This document shows, piece after piece, positions 45,322-52,164 of a stretch of 52,164 nucleotides of DNA (the stretch's first letter is position 1; each line of letters begins with the position of its first letter). The notes under the pieces were generated by a model. It did not search any database. It was given only the letters and a program-made list of their open reading frames with translations, and had not been told where the DNA came from. Source of the stretch: Helicobacter heilmannii (GTDB taxonomy: Bacteria; Campylobacterota; Campylobacteria; Campylobacterales; Helicobacteraceae); the NCBI RefSeq assembly GCF_001283065.1, contig NZ_CDMK01000003.1:102892-155055 (forward strand), read 5' to 3'. The translations under genes were made by a program, and so were the position numbers.

Positions 45322-45981
45322 CTAAGATTCTAAGAGGCGGTTTAAAAGGAGGTCTTGTTGTTCTTGAAACACCAAAATGGGCTCTTTTAGGCCATTGTTG
45401 AGGTAGTCCACATAGGGCTTGCTCGTTTGGTAGTAGGCGCGGTTGTCGCGCATGTTGATGGCGACTTGGCAGGGGATTTTATTGGTGCTCAGGTAGTGTA
45501 GGTTTAACAAGAGGTCGTTTAGCATGCCAAGGGTACTCCCGCTGATTAAGAGCAATTTTGTCTTTAGATAGAGGGCCAAGTCCACAATGCGCACCTTTTC
45601 ATCTAAGGGCACGAGCAAGCCCCCCACACCTTCAATGATGAGAAGGTCGCATTTTTCTTGCAGAACCTTGAGCTTTTTTTCAATGTATTTAAGGTCTATG
45701 GGGGGCAGGTGGGGTTCAAAGCGCGCCGCCACAAAGGGGCTCGCCGCCAAAACAAAGCGGTAAAAACTGATGTCTTCTAAGTTCAGATCGGAGTCAATGT
45801 GTTGGTTTTCTTCTAAGAATAAGTCGGCATCACTTCTTTCTTGAGTGTTGATGCCCGTTTCAATGGGTTTTACCAAGAGGGTTTTGATGCCTTTATCGTT
45901 ATAAAGCTGAGCAAGTTTAAGGGCTATGGTGGTCTTGCCCATATCTGTATTCGTGGCACTAATGAAAATTGGGCGATGCAT
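45322..45981 (-). CDS. bioD: Dethiobiotin synthetase
   Basis: Closes the ureido ring of dethiobiotin from DAPA, CO2 and ATP in biotin synthesis. The 219 residues match BioD. Walker A ISATNTDMGKTTIAL is at residues 7-21, the substrate Lys in LLVKPIETGI (about 35-44), and the P-loop partner EGVGGLLVPLDE is at about 115-126. It is a single gene with its own promoter, divergent from usp. Confidence 0.94.
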   Translation of the reverse strand: MHRPIFISATNTDMGKTTIALKLAQLYNDKGIKTLLVKPIETGINTQERSDADLFLEENQHIDSDLNLEDISFYRFVLAASPFVAARFEPHLPPIDLKYIEKKLKVLQEKCDLLIIEGVGGLLVPLDEKVRIVDLALYLKTKLLLISGSTLGMLNDLLLNLHYLSTNKIPCQVAINMRDNRAYYQTSKPYVDYLNNGLKEPILVFQEQQDLLLNRLLES

Positions 45982-46019
45982 TGGGTATCCTTATTCTCTG
46001 TGAGTTTTAAGTAGCGGGT

Positions 46020-46025
46020 ATTATA
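46020..46025 (-). promoter_or_regulatory. -10 box of bioD
   Basis: TATAAT on the minus strand, 39-44 bases before the bioD ATG; AAGGA precedes that ATG. It faces the usp promoter across about 40 bases. Confidence 0.6.
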
Positions 46026-46065
46026 ATACAAATGCCCCCTAACGATACTTTTAGCTTAATTTTTC

Positions 46066-46071
46066 TATAAT
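46066..46071 (+). promoter_or_regulatory. -10 box of the usp-clpA run
   Basis: TATAAT on the plus strand, 27-32 bases before the usp ATG at 46098. It probably drives the tightly spaced plus-strand genes from usp to at least ybaB. Confidence 0.6.
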
Positions 46072-46097
46072 GAAGCCAAATTCTGTGAGGATTTGCC

Positions 46098-46514
46098 ATG
46101 CTTAGAGTGCTTTTTGGGATTAGCGATACACAAGAGTGCAGAAGCGGGGTGGACGCGGCGATTAGGCTGTTTTCTAAAATCAAAGAGGTGCATTTCACCT
46201 TGGTGCATGTCAGCCCCGAGGTGTTGATTTACCCTGAGAGTGGGATCATGAACTACAGCCAAACTGAGGTTGCCGAGAACGAGCAATCTAAAAACCTCGT
46301 CGATGAATTTATAGAATTGTTCGCTCAACAGGGCATTTCTTGCGAAACGGTGTTGAAAATGGGTAGCCCTGTGGATATCATCCTAGAGATGGCACCCAGC
46401 TTTGACTTGCTCGTCATCGGTGCGAGCGAGTCGTCCATGTTTTACCGCCTTTTTGGCTCGCACCAAAATAGTTTCATTGATAACTCCCCAATCCCCGTGT
46501 TGGTGGCAAAGTAA
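46098..46514 (+). CDS. Universal stress protein (UspA-like)
   Basis: A 138-residue single-domain Usp. The fold begins MLRVLFGISDTQECRSGVDAAI and ends VIGASESSMFYRLFGSHQNSFIDNSPIPVLVAK. The ATP-binding signature G-x2-G-x9-G-S is only partly kept (GASESS... then FGS), so nucleotide binding is uncertain. The stop overlaps the clpA start by one base (TAATG). In H. pylori clpS stands just before clpA; here Usp is in that place. Confidence 0.88.
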   Translation: MLRVLFGISDTQECRSGVDAAIRLFSKIKEVHFTLVHVSPEVLIYPESGIMNYSQTEVAENEQSKNLVDEFIELFAQQGISCETVLKMGSPVDIILEMAPSFDLLVIGASESSMFYRLFGSHQNSFIDNSPIPVLVAK

Positions 46515-48742
46515 TGCCTCCCATCACTACAAGGCTCAACCGCCTACTAAATGCAGCGATGGCTTTGGCGAGCAAGCTTTCACACCGTTACATCACTCCA
46601 GAGCATCTGTTCTTCATCATGCTGAATGACAAAGAGGTACAAGGCTTTTTGAGGCATTTGGATTTAGACATAGAAGAGGCAAAGCAACTCATCCAAAATC
46701 ACCTCACCGAAAACATCCCCACCTATGAGAATGCCCTAGAAGGGCATGGCAAAACCCCTGTCAATGACGAGCATTTAAACCGCTTGTTCCAAACCCTAAG
46801 CCGCTATGCCAAAGAAATGCCCCATAAGGTACTCGATGTGCAGGATTTGCTGTGGCTTATGGTGGAGAAAATCCCCTGCTATGCCACGGAAATTTTAAAA
46901 ACCTATGGTGTCGATGGCCCTAAAATCCTGGAGCAACCCCCTTTGACCTTCTCCAAGGAGAAAACCCCTGCTTTAAAAAAGTTTGCCCGGGATTTAAACG
47001 CTCTTGCCTCCAAACACGCCATCGACCCCGTCTCTCACAGAGAGGTGGAAATTCAAAAAGTCATTGAGGTTTTGGGGCGGCGCAAGAAAAACAACCCCCT
47101 CTTGGTGGGCGAGCCAGGTGTGGGCAAAACCGCTATTGCTGAGGGGCTGGCCTTGAAGATCGCCAATCAAGAAGTCCCCCCTTTTTTGTTAGGGCGCACC
47201 ATTTACGCTCTAGATTTAAGCGCGATGGTTGCGGGCAGCAAATATAGAGGCGAGTTTGAAAAACGCCTCAAAAAGACGCTCAAAGAATTGCAAAGAGACA
47301 AGGGGAGTATTTTATTCATTGATGAAATCCACACTGTGTTAGGGGCGGGGGCTTCAAGCGCAGGAGCACTAGATGGGGCCAATATCCTAAAGCCCATGCT
47401 CGCCGATGGCTCTTTAAGCTGCATTGGCGCAACCACCTTTGATGAGTTTCGCGCAGTGCTTGAAAAGGACAAGGCCTTTTGCCGCCGTTTTAGCAAAATT
47501 GACATCTTAGAGCCCTCTAAAGAGGATTGCTACGGCATTTTAGAGGACATTTCTAGCTACTACGAACACCACCACAAGGTCAAATACAGCAAAGAGGCTT
47601 TAAAAGCATGCGTAGATTTGTCTGTGCATTACTTGCACGAAAACTTTTTGCCCGATAAGGCGATCGATTTAATGGATATGGCAGGCTCGTTTAAGAAAAT
47701 CTACGCCCCAAGCAACCACCCCCCCACCATCTCCAAAAACGACATTGAGAATGTGCTATCCTTTAAAATAGACATCCCCAAGGCCCACATCAGCCCAGAA
47801 AAGAAAAACCACCTAAAAGGGCTAGAGGACCAGCTTAAAAAAGAGGTTTTCGCCCAAGATGAAGCGATCACCCGCCTTGTAGAAACCATTAAAATCCACG
47901 CTTCAGGTTTAGCGGGCACAAGAAAACCCGTGGCAAGTTTTTTGTTCGTAGGACCTAGCGGGGTGGGTAAGACCGAGCTTGCCAAAGTCCTAGCCAAGCA
48001 CCTGCACCTGCATTTAGAGCGCTTTGACATGAGCGAGTACAAAGAACCGCACAGCGTTTCTAAATTGATCGGTGCACCTTCGGGGTATGTGGGCTTTGAG
48101 CAAGGGGGGCTATTAGTCAATGCCATAAGAAAGCATCCCCGCTGTGTACTGCTCTTAGACGAGATTGAAAAGGCACACCCCAATGTCTATGATTTATTGC
48201 TTCAAATCACAGATGATGCGACCTTGACCGATAACACGGGGCGTAAAAGTGATTTTCGCCACGCCATTTTAATTTTAACTTCCAATGCTGGTAGCCAAAC
48301 TCTAGGCAAGTTAGGCTTTTTAGAGGACAGCACTCACAAATACCACAACGCCTTAAAAGAAATTTTAAGCCCCGAGTTGCGCTCAAGATTAGATGCGATT
48401 TTGACCTTCAAGCCCCTGGATTTGACGCATTTAGAGTGCGTGGTGCAAAAAGAGTGCAAGAAAATGGAAACTATGCTCGCCCCCCGCAACATTAGCCTAG
48501 TGGTGGATAAATCCGCCATTAACCATTTAGCATCCCTGTGTTTAAAAGACCCTCTAGGTGCACGCATGATCGAAAAATTAGTCCATCAGCACATCAAAGT
48601 GAAACTGAGCGATATGTTGCTCTTTGGCGGGCTCAAAGAAGGTGGGAGTGCGAAATTCACATGGCGCAACCAAGAAATGCAACTAACGCTTAAAAACGCG
48701 AGCAAATCCCGCAAACTGCACCAAACTACGAAAACGCCCTAA
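46514..48742 (+). CDS. clpA: AAA+ protease ATPase ClpA
   Basis: Unfoldase that feeds substrates to ClpP. The 742 residues show an N-domain (about 1-140), two AAA+ modules with Walker A GEPGVGKT (about 199) and GPSGVGKT (about 484), Walker [10 protein letters not shown] and [13 protein letters not shown], and no long middle domain, which separates ClpA from ClpB. The loop [12 protein letters not shown] carries LGF where ClpA/ClpX have the IGF/IGL ClpP-binding tripeptide. ClpS, the N-end-rule adaptor, is not beside it. panD follows after 1 base. Confidence 0.94.
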   Translation: MPPITTRLNRLLNAAMALASKLSHRYITPEHLFFIMLNDKEVQGFLRHLDLDIEEAKQLIQNHLTENIPTYENALEGHGKTPVNDEHLNRLFQTLSRYAKEMPHKVLDVQDLLWLMVEKIPCYATEILKTYGVDGPKILEQPPLTFSKEKTPALKKFARDLNALASKHAIDPVSHREVEIQKVIEVLGRRKKNNPLLVGEPGVGKTAIAEGLALKIANQEVPPFLLGRTIYALDLSAMVAGSKYRGEFEKRLKKTLKELQRDKGSILFIDEIHTVLGAGASSAGALDGANILKPMLADGSLSCIGATTFDEFRAVLEKDKAFCRRFSKIDILEPSKEDCYGILEDISSYYEHHHKVKYSKEALKACVDLSVHYLHENFLPDKAIDLMDMAGSFKKIYAPSNHPPTISKNDIENVLSFKIDIPKAHISPEKKNHLKGLEDQLKKEVFAQDEAITRLVETIKIHASGLAGTRKPVASFLFVGPSGVGKTELAKVLAKHLHLHLERFDMSEYKEPHSVSKLIGAPSGYVGFEQGGLLVNAIRKHPRCVLLLDEIEKAHPNVYDLLLQITDDATLTDNTGRKSDFRHAILILTSNAGSQTLGKLGFLEDSTHKYHNALKEILSPELRSRLDAILTFKPLDLTHLECVVQKECKKMETMLAPRNISLVVDKSAINHLASLCLKDPLGARMIEKLVHQHIKVKLSDMLLFGGLKEGGSAKFTWRNQEMQLTLKNASKSRKLHQTTKTP

Positions 48743-48743
48743 A

Positions 48744-49103
48744 ATGCCCCTTATCCAAGCCCTGTATAGCAAAATCCACCGCGCGGTGGTCACAGACGCG
48801 AATTTAAATTACGAAGGTTCGATCACCCTAGGCGCAGACTTGCTCAAAGCATCTAAGCTCGCCCCCTTCATGAAGGTGGATATTTTAAACATCAACAACG
48901 GGGCGCGCTTTAGTACCTATGTCATTGCGGGCGTGGGCTGTGAGGTGTGCATTAATGGGGCGGCGAGCCGCTTGGTGCAAAAAGGTGATTTAGTCATCAT
49001 TGTCGCCTATGTGGCACTGAGCTTAGAGGAGCTGGAAGGCCACAAACCCCACATCGTGTTCGTGGACCACAACAACGCCCCCAAGAAGGATATGGAATGT
49101 TAG
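48744..49103 (+). CDS. panD: Aspartate 1-decarboxylase proenzyme
   Basis: Makes beta-alanine for pantothenate. At 119 residues it matches the proenzyme. Self-cleavage occurs at Gly25-Ser26 (YEGSITLG), leaving a pyruvoyl group on Ser26; Arg/Tyr in GARFSTYVIAG belong to the active site. The stop overlaps the ybaB start by 7 bases. Confidence 0.96.
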   Translation: MPLIQALYSKIHRAVVTDANLNYEGSITLGADLLKASKLAPFMKVDILNINNGARFSTYVIAGVGCEVCINGAASRLVQKGDLVIIVAYVALSLEELEGHKPHIVFVDHNNAPKKDMEC

Positions 49104-49399
49104 ATTTTAGCCAATTTGGCGGTTTGCTCTCTAGCCTGCAAGAGCAGATTCAAGAAATGGAGAACAAGAGCAAAGAAACGATCTTTGAGGCCAAGAGCGG
49201 GGGCGGGCTTGTGAAGGTGAAGTTCAATGGGGCGGGCGAACTCTTAGACATTTTTATAAACGATGGCTTATTGGAGGACAAGGAGGCCTTGCAAATCTAC
49301 TTAATGAGCGCGCTCAATGAGGCGTATAAACAAGTGGAGGATGCAAGAAAAAACGCCGCCTTTGGCATGCTCGGGGGGATCAACCCCTTTGCCAAATAG
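49097..49399 (+). CDS. YbaB/EbfC nucleoid-associated protein
   Basis: A 100-residue DNA-binding dimer. The helix-strand pattern QEQIQEMENKSKETIFEAKSGGGLVKVKFNGAGELLDIFIND is the YbaB family. It follows panD with overlap (ATG at 49097), as in H. pylori (HP0034-HP0035). The usual YbaB-recR neighbourhood is not used here. Confidence 0.92.
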   Translation: MLDFSQFGGLLSSLQEQIQEMENKSKETIFEAKSGGGLVKVKFNGAGELLDIFINDGLLEDKEALQIYLMSALNEAYKQVEDARKNAAFGMLGGINPFAK

Positions 49400-49424
49400 G
49401 GTTTCTAGTTGATTTAAGCTGCCC

Positions 49425-50459
49425 ATGCCCTGCGCGCAAAATCGCTTTTTGGTTGCTTGTTTAGGGCTATTGGCTCTCTTTTTAAGCACCCTTGATGGCT
49501 ATGACTTCTCGTATTGTGAGGGCTATTACAAAAGGGCAAGCCATCCGGGCAGTGTGTCCTTGTTTTGGAAAGGTGGGCAGGTGTCCTTTGCCTATGGAAA
49601 GCCCGCTAGGGGCGCGAAAATCTTAAAAGCCGACCCCTTTATCGGCTTTTACTTGCTCAAAACCCCCCCTACAGAGTTTGCCTACAATCTCTTAGACATT
49701 GACGAGCACGCCTACACCCACCCGCTAGCCAGCGTGAGCACCCACCACGCCATAAGGGGGCAAATTGTCAAACGCCAAGAGGGCTTTTTAGACTTTGCGA
49801 AGTTCTCTGCCCCTGTGGCGGCCAATGGGGTGGTGAGCAATATTTGCTACCAAATTTATGGCGTGGGGACGGGCGGGGGTTTCATTGAAGCCCGCTACAT
49901 CAAACGCTTTTTGCGCCAAAAGTCGCCCTACTACGGCGACATCGGGGTTAGGGTGCGCCAAAGGGGGGGCGTGGTGGTTCAGAGCGTGGATCCCTTCTTT
50001 AGAAACAACCCCTTTTTAGAGCAGGATAAAATCACCAATATCAATGGGCACAACATCAACAATGTGCGGGAGTTTGAGTGGGTGGTGAGCAATTTGCCCT
50101 ACCAAGAGCGCGCCAGCGTGCAAGTCTTACGGGGGGGGCACTACAAGACTTTAAGCGTGCGGGTGGATAGACGCTATGGGGGATTTTTACTGCCCGATAG
50201 CTTTTTAGAGCGCTTTGGCATTCGGCTAAGCCCGCATTTTGTCATCCAAGCCATCAACAAAAGCCGTCCGCATGATTTTAGGCTCTTGCATGTGGGCGAC
50301 AAGATTGTGTGGATCAACCGCAAGCCCATCGCGCCTGCTGGGACCAGCTTTAGTGCCAAGCTTGCTGCCCTGCGCCGCGCTTTAAGCCATAGCTACATGC
50401 AAGGGGGGATTGAAATGTTAATTTTAAGAAATGGATTTGAGTTTTATGTCCACTTGTGA
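49425..50459 (+). CDS. Exported PDZ-domain protein
   Basis: A 344-residue protein with a signal peptide (about 1-25) and a region of unknown fold (30-160). A PDZ-like domain at about 165-250 contains YYGDIGVRVRQRGGVVVQSV and DKITNINGHNINNVREF; a second, weaker PDZ-like part lies near 268-330 (HFVIQAINKSRPHDFRLLHVGDKIVWINRKPI). No protease catalytic triad is seen, so it is probably a scaffold or sensor in the periplasm. It corresponds in place to H. pylori HP0036. G tracts lie at 49963-49969 (G7) and 50131-50138 (G8). It overlaps ispA by 29 bases. Confidence 0.85.
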   Translation: MPCAQNRFLVACLGLLALFLSTLDGYDFSYCEGYYKRASHPGSVSLFWKGGQVSFAYGKPARGAKILKADPFIGFYLLKTPPTEFAYNLLDIDEHAYTHPLASVSTHHAIRGQIVKRQEGFLDFAKFSAPVAANGVVSNICYQIYGVGTGGGFIEARYIKRFLRQKSPYYGDIGVRVRQRGGVVVQSVDPFFRNNPFLEQDKITNINGHNINNVREFEWVVSNLPYQERASVQVLRGGHYKTLSVRVDRRYGGFLLPDSFLERFGIRLSPHFVIQAINKSRPHDFRLLHVGDKIVWINRKPIAPAGTSFSAKLAALRRALSHSYMQGGIEMLILRNGFEFYVHL

Positions 50460-51336
50460 TTTGCGCTTGTTTGAGGGTGTGTGCGCCGCCTTTGAAAACT
50501 ATTTAAAACAAAGCGCACCCAAGATACAGACCTTCCACCCCTTTTTTGAAAAGGCCTTTTGGGAGATGTTGCTAAATGGGGGCAAACGCTTTAGACCCAA
50601 GCTTTTACTGGCCGTTGTGTGTGCCTTTGTGCGCTCACATAAGCGCATCCAAGAAGCCCACCCCATCGCCCTAGCCCTAGAGGTGCTCCACACTTATTCT
50701 TTAATCCATGATGACCTGCCTTGCATGGACAACTCCCCCTTAAGGCGGGGGCATCCGACTTTACACACCACCTACAACGAGACCGCAGCCACTTTAGTGG
50801 GTGATGGCTTAAACACCTACGCCTTTGAGCTCATTGCTATGTCTCAACTCAAAAGCCCCCTGAAGGTGCGCTTGGTGGCGACTTTAGCGCAATGTGGGGG
50901 GGTTAGGGGCATGGTGCTGGGCCAAGCCCTAGATTGCCACTTTGAGGGGCAGGAGTTAGAACAAGCACAACTAGAGGAGTTACACACCCTAAAGACGGGT
51001 AAACTCATTGCCGCCAGCCTTAAAATGGGCGCGCTCATTGCCCAAGAGTTTAGCAAGACCCCTAAAGATTTAACGCAAACCCTTTTTAATTTGGGGCTGT
51101 TAATGGGGTTGTTTTTTCAAGTGCGCGATGACATCATCGATGCCACCCAAAGCCCTGAGCAATCAGGCAAAAGCACCCATGCCGATGGCTTGAAAAATAC
51201 CTATGTGCGCTTGCTCGAGCTAGAGGGGGCTAGGGTGTATTTGAGCACCTTGCAAACCCAACTCTTAGAGAGGCTAGCCAAGCTGCCTTCTGCGCTCAAA
51301 GGGTATTTAACGCATTTGTTGGAGAGTTTGGCATGA
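50431..51336 (+). CDS. ispA: Polyprenyl (farnesyl/geranyl) diphosphate synthase IspA
   Basis: Condenses IPP with allylic diphosphates to make farnesyl diphosphate. The 301 residues fit IspA. The first Asp-rich motif is LIHDDLPCMDNSPLRRGHPT (about 84-102) and the second is VRDDIIDATQSPE (about 230-242). Other conserved parts are GGKRFRP (about 49-55) and KTGKLIAASLKMGA. The frame opens 29 bases inside the PDZ gene. A later start is possible, but the first Met (MDLSFMSTCDL) gives family-like length. surE follows with a 4-base overlap. Confidence 0.93.
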   Translation: MDLSFMSTCDLRLFEGVCAAFENYLKQSAPKIQTFHPFFEKAFWEMLLNGGKRFRPKLLLAVVCAFVRSHKRIQEAHPIALALEVLHTYSLIHDDLPCMDNSPLRRGHPTLHTTYNETAATLVGDGLNTYAFELIAMSQLKSPLKVRLVATLAQCGGVRGMVLGQALDCHFEGQELEQAQLEELHTLKTGKLIAASLKMGALIAQEFSKTPKDLTQTLFNLGLLMGLFFQVRDDIIDATQSPEQSGKSTHADGLKNTYVRLLELEGARVYLSTLQTQLLERLAKLPSALKGYLTHLLESLA

Positions 51337-52097
51337 AGCCTTATATTTTGCTCACAAACGATGATGGCTACGAGGCAAGAGGGCTTTTGGCACTCAAAGA
51401 GGTGCTCGAACCCATCGCTGAGGTTTTAGTGGTTGCCCCTAAAAATGAGAAATCTGCCTGCGGGCATGGGGTTACCACGACTTTACCCCTGCGTTTGGAG
51501 CAAATGGGGGAGGGGTATTACCGCGTAGATGATGGCACGCCCACCGATTGCGTGTGTTTGGCTTTATCCATTGCCAAACGCCCCTTTGATTTACTCATCT
51601 CAGGGATTAACCATGGTTCAAACATGGGTGAGGATGTACTCTACTCAGGCACCGTCGCCGGTGCCATTGAGGGCACGATCCACAACATCCCCTCCATCGC
51701 CTTGTCGCAATACATCAAAGAGCGCAAACTTTTTAGCCAATTTGATTTCGCCCTAGCCAAAGAAATCACCTTAAAGCTCGTGGTGCGGTGCTTGAAAGAG
51801 TATCCGCTCAAAGGGCGTAAGTTTTTAAATGTCAATGTCCCCCAAAGCCCGCATTTTAAGGGGGTGAAAATCACACAACAAGGCAAACGCCTATACGCCA
51901 ACAACATCCATTGTAAGCAAGATCCCAAGGGCAAGCAATATTGTTGGATGGGGGTTAATCCTCTGCGTTGGGAGGAAAGAGAAGGGGCTATGAGCGACTT
52001 TAAAGCACTAAGAGAGGGCTTTGTGTCCATCACGCCCATCACGCTGAACATGACAAGTTATGACGATTTAGAAGGTTTGCAAGGCTTCTTTGCCTAA
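51333..52097 (+). CDS. surE: 5'/3'-nucleotidase SurE
   Basis: Removes phosphate from nucleoside monophosphates and helps stationary-phase survival. The 254 residues open with the metal-binding LLTNDDGYEARGLLAL (6-21), then APKNEKSACGHGVTT, and the SGINHGSNMGEDVLYSGTVAGAIEG stretch (about 90-114), all diagnostic for SurE. It pairs with ispA as H. pylori HP0930 pairs with HP0929. Confidence 0.96.
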   Translation: MKPYILLTNDDGYEARGLLALKEVLEPIAEVLVVAPKNEKSACGHGVTTTLPLRLEQMGEGYYRVDDGTPTDCVCLALSIAKRPFDLLISGINHGSNMGEDVLYSGTVAGAIEGTIHNIPSIALSQYIKERKLFSQFDFALAKEITLKLVVRCLKEYPLKGRKFLNVNVPQSPHFKGVKITQQGKRLYANNIHCKQDPKGKQYCWMGVNPLRWEEREGAMSDFKALREGFVSITPITLNMTSYDDLEGLQGFFA

Positions 52098-52118
52098 ACT
52101 TATAGTAAAATGGGGTTT

Positions 52119-52164
52119 ATGAAAATGAAACACCTTTTTTGTGGTTGTTGCCTGTGGTCTTTTT
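52119..52164 (+). CDS. Start of a further gene, cut by the window end
   Basis: ATG at 52119 (or 52125) opens MKMKHLFCGCCLWSF, which looks like the start of a signal peptide or membrane segment. A TATAGT -10-like box at 52101-52106 sits upstream. Only 15 codons are available, so the product is unknown. Confidence 0.35.
   Translation, partial: MKMKHLFCGCCLWSF

Noticed and set aside
47701-48183. 160-codon minus-strand frame in clpA
   Set aside because: Shadow of the second ClpA AAA+ module; no ribosome site or recognisable product.

Overview
This window comes from a Campylobacterota genome and almost certainly from a gastric Helicobacter. The evidence is the gene content and conserved gene strings: purA with FliJ-like and MotE-like genes; ddl, hydrolase, murF, HIT and prs; cheV with nspC; the pepA, ychF, apt, rpiB, lepB and folD string; an ispDF fusion followed by an HP1021-type orphan regulator; agmatine deiminase, hypF and hypE; cdsA with dxr; and clpA, panD and ybaB. 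Hof-type outer membrane proteins, an aliphatic amidase of the H. pylori AmiE type, and TATAAT -10 boxes often preceded by TGC also fit. The base composition looks more GC-rich than H. pylori, which suggests the canine/feline gastric group (H. felis, H. bizzozeronii, H. heilmannii, H. salomonis). That species placement is inference.

Layout. 1-2.6 kb: two tandem Hof-like outer membrane protein genes (one cut by the window edge), a small exported-protein gene broken just after its start codon, and 300 bp without a clear gene. 2.6-10.6 kb: a long minus-strand stretch with mnmA, MotE-like and FliJ-like flagellar genes, purA, prs, HIT, a membrane-type murF, an alpha/beta hydrolase and ddl. 10.8-20.1 kb: prmC (plus), then nspC-cheV and a ten-gene housekeeping series from folD to ychF. 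20.1-24.7 kb: a monohaem cytochrome c, thiC, ispDF, the HP1021 homologue and comFC. 24.7-26.3 kb: a chemoreceptor whose periplasmic sensor carries a c-haem motif. 26.4-32.7 kb: tsaD, then a plus-strand cluster of agmatine deiminase, hypF, hypE and amiE. 32.8-41.4 kb: a small lipoprotein, tRNA-Pro(GGG), dxr-cdsA, a frameshifted DASS transporter, a FlgP-like lipoprotein / lipoprotein / FadL operon, and modAB without modC. 41.5-46 kb: ribBA, a decayed Sel1-repeat gene, sodB-thiG-cmoA and bioD. 46.1-52.2 kb: usp-clpA-panD-ybaB-PDZ-ispA-surE on the plus strand and the first codons of one more gene.

The genes fit together as core metabolism (isoprenoids through dxr, ispDF and ispA; peptidoglycan through ddl and murF; nucleotides through purA, prs and apt; thiamine through thiC and thiG), plus functions tied to gastric life: ammonia release (AmiE, agmatine deiminase), nickel hydrogenase maturation (HypE, HypF), chemotaxis and flagellar parts (CheV, haem chemoreceptor, MotE-like, FliJ-like, FlgP-like), redox control (HP1021 with six cysteines, SodB) and surface proteins.

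No mobile element, CRISPR array, prophage or restriction system is visible. The strongest unusual points are the haem-binding chemoreceptor, single-base disruptions in three loci, the absence of modC and clpS from expected positions, thiG attached to sodB, and G/C tracts of eight bases inside two coding regions.
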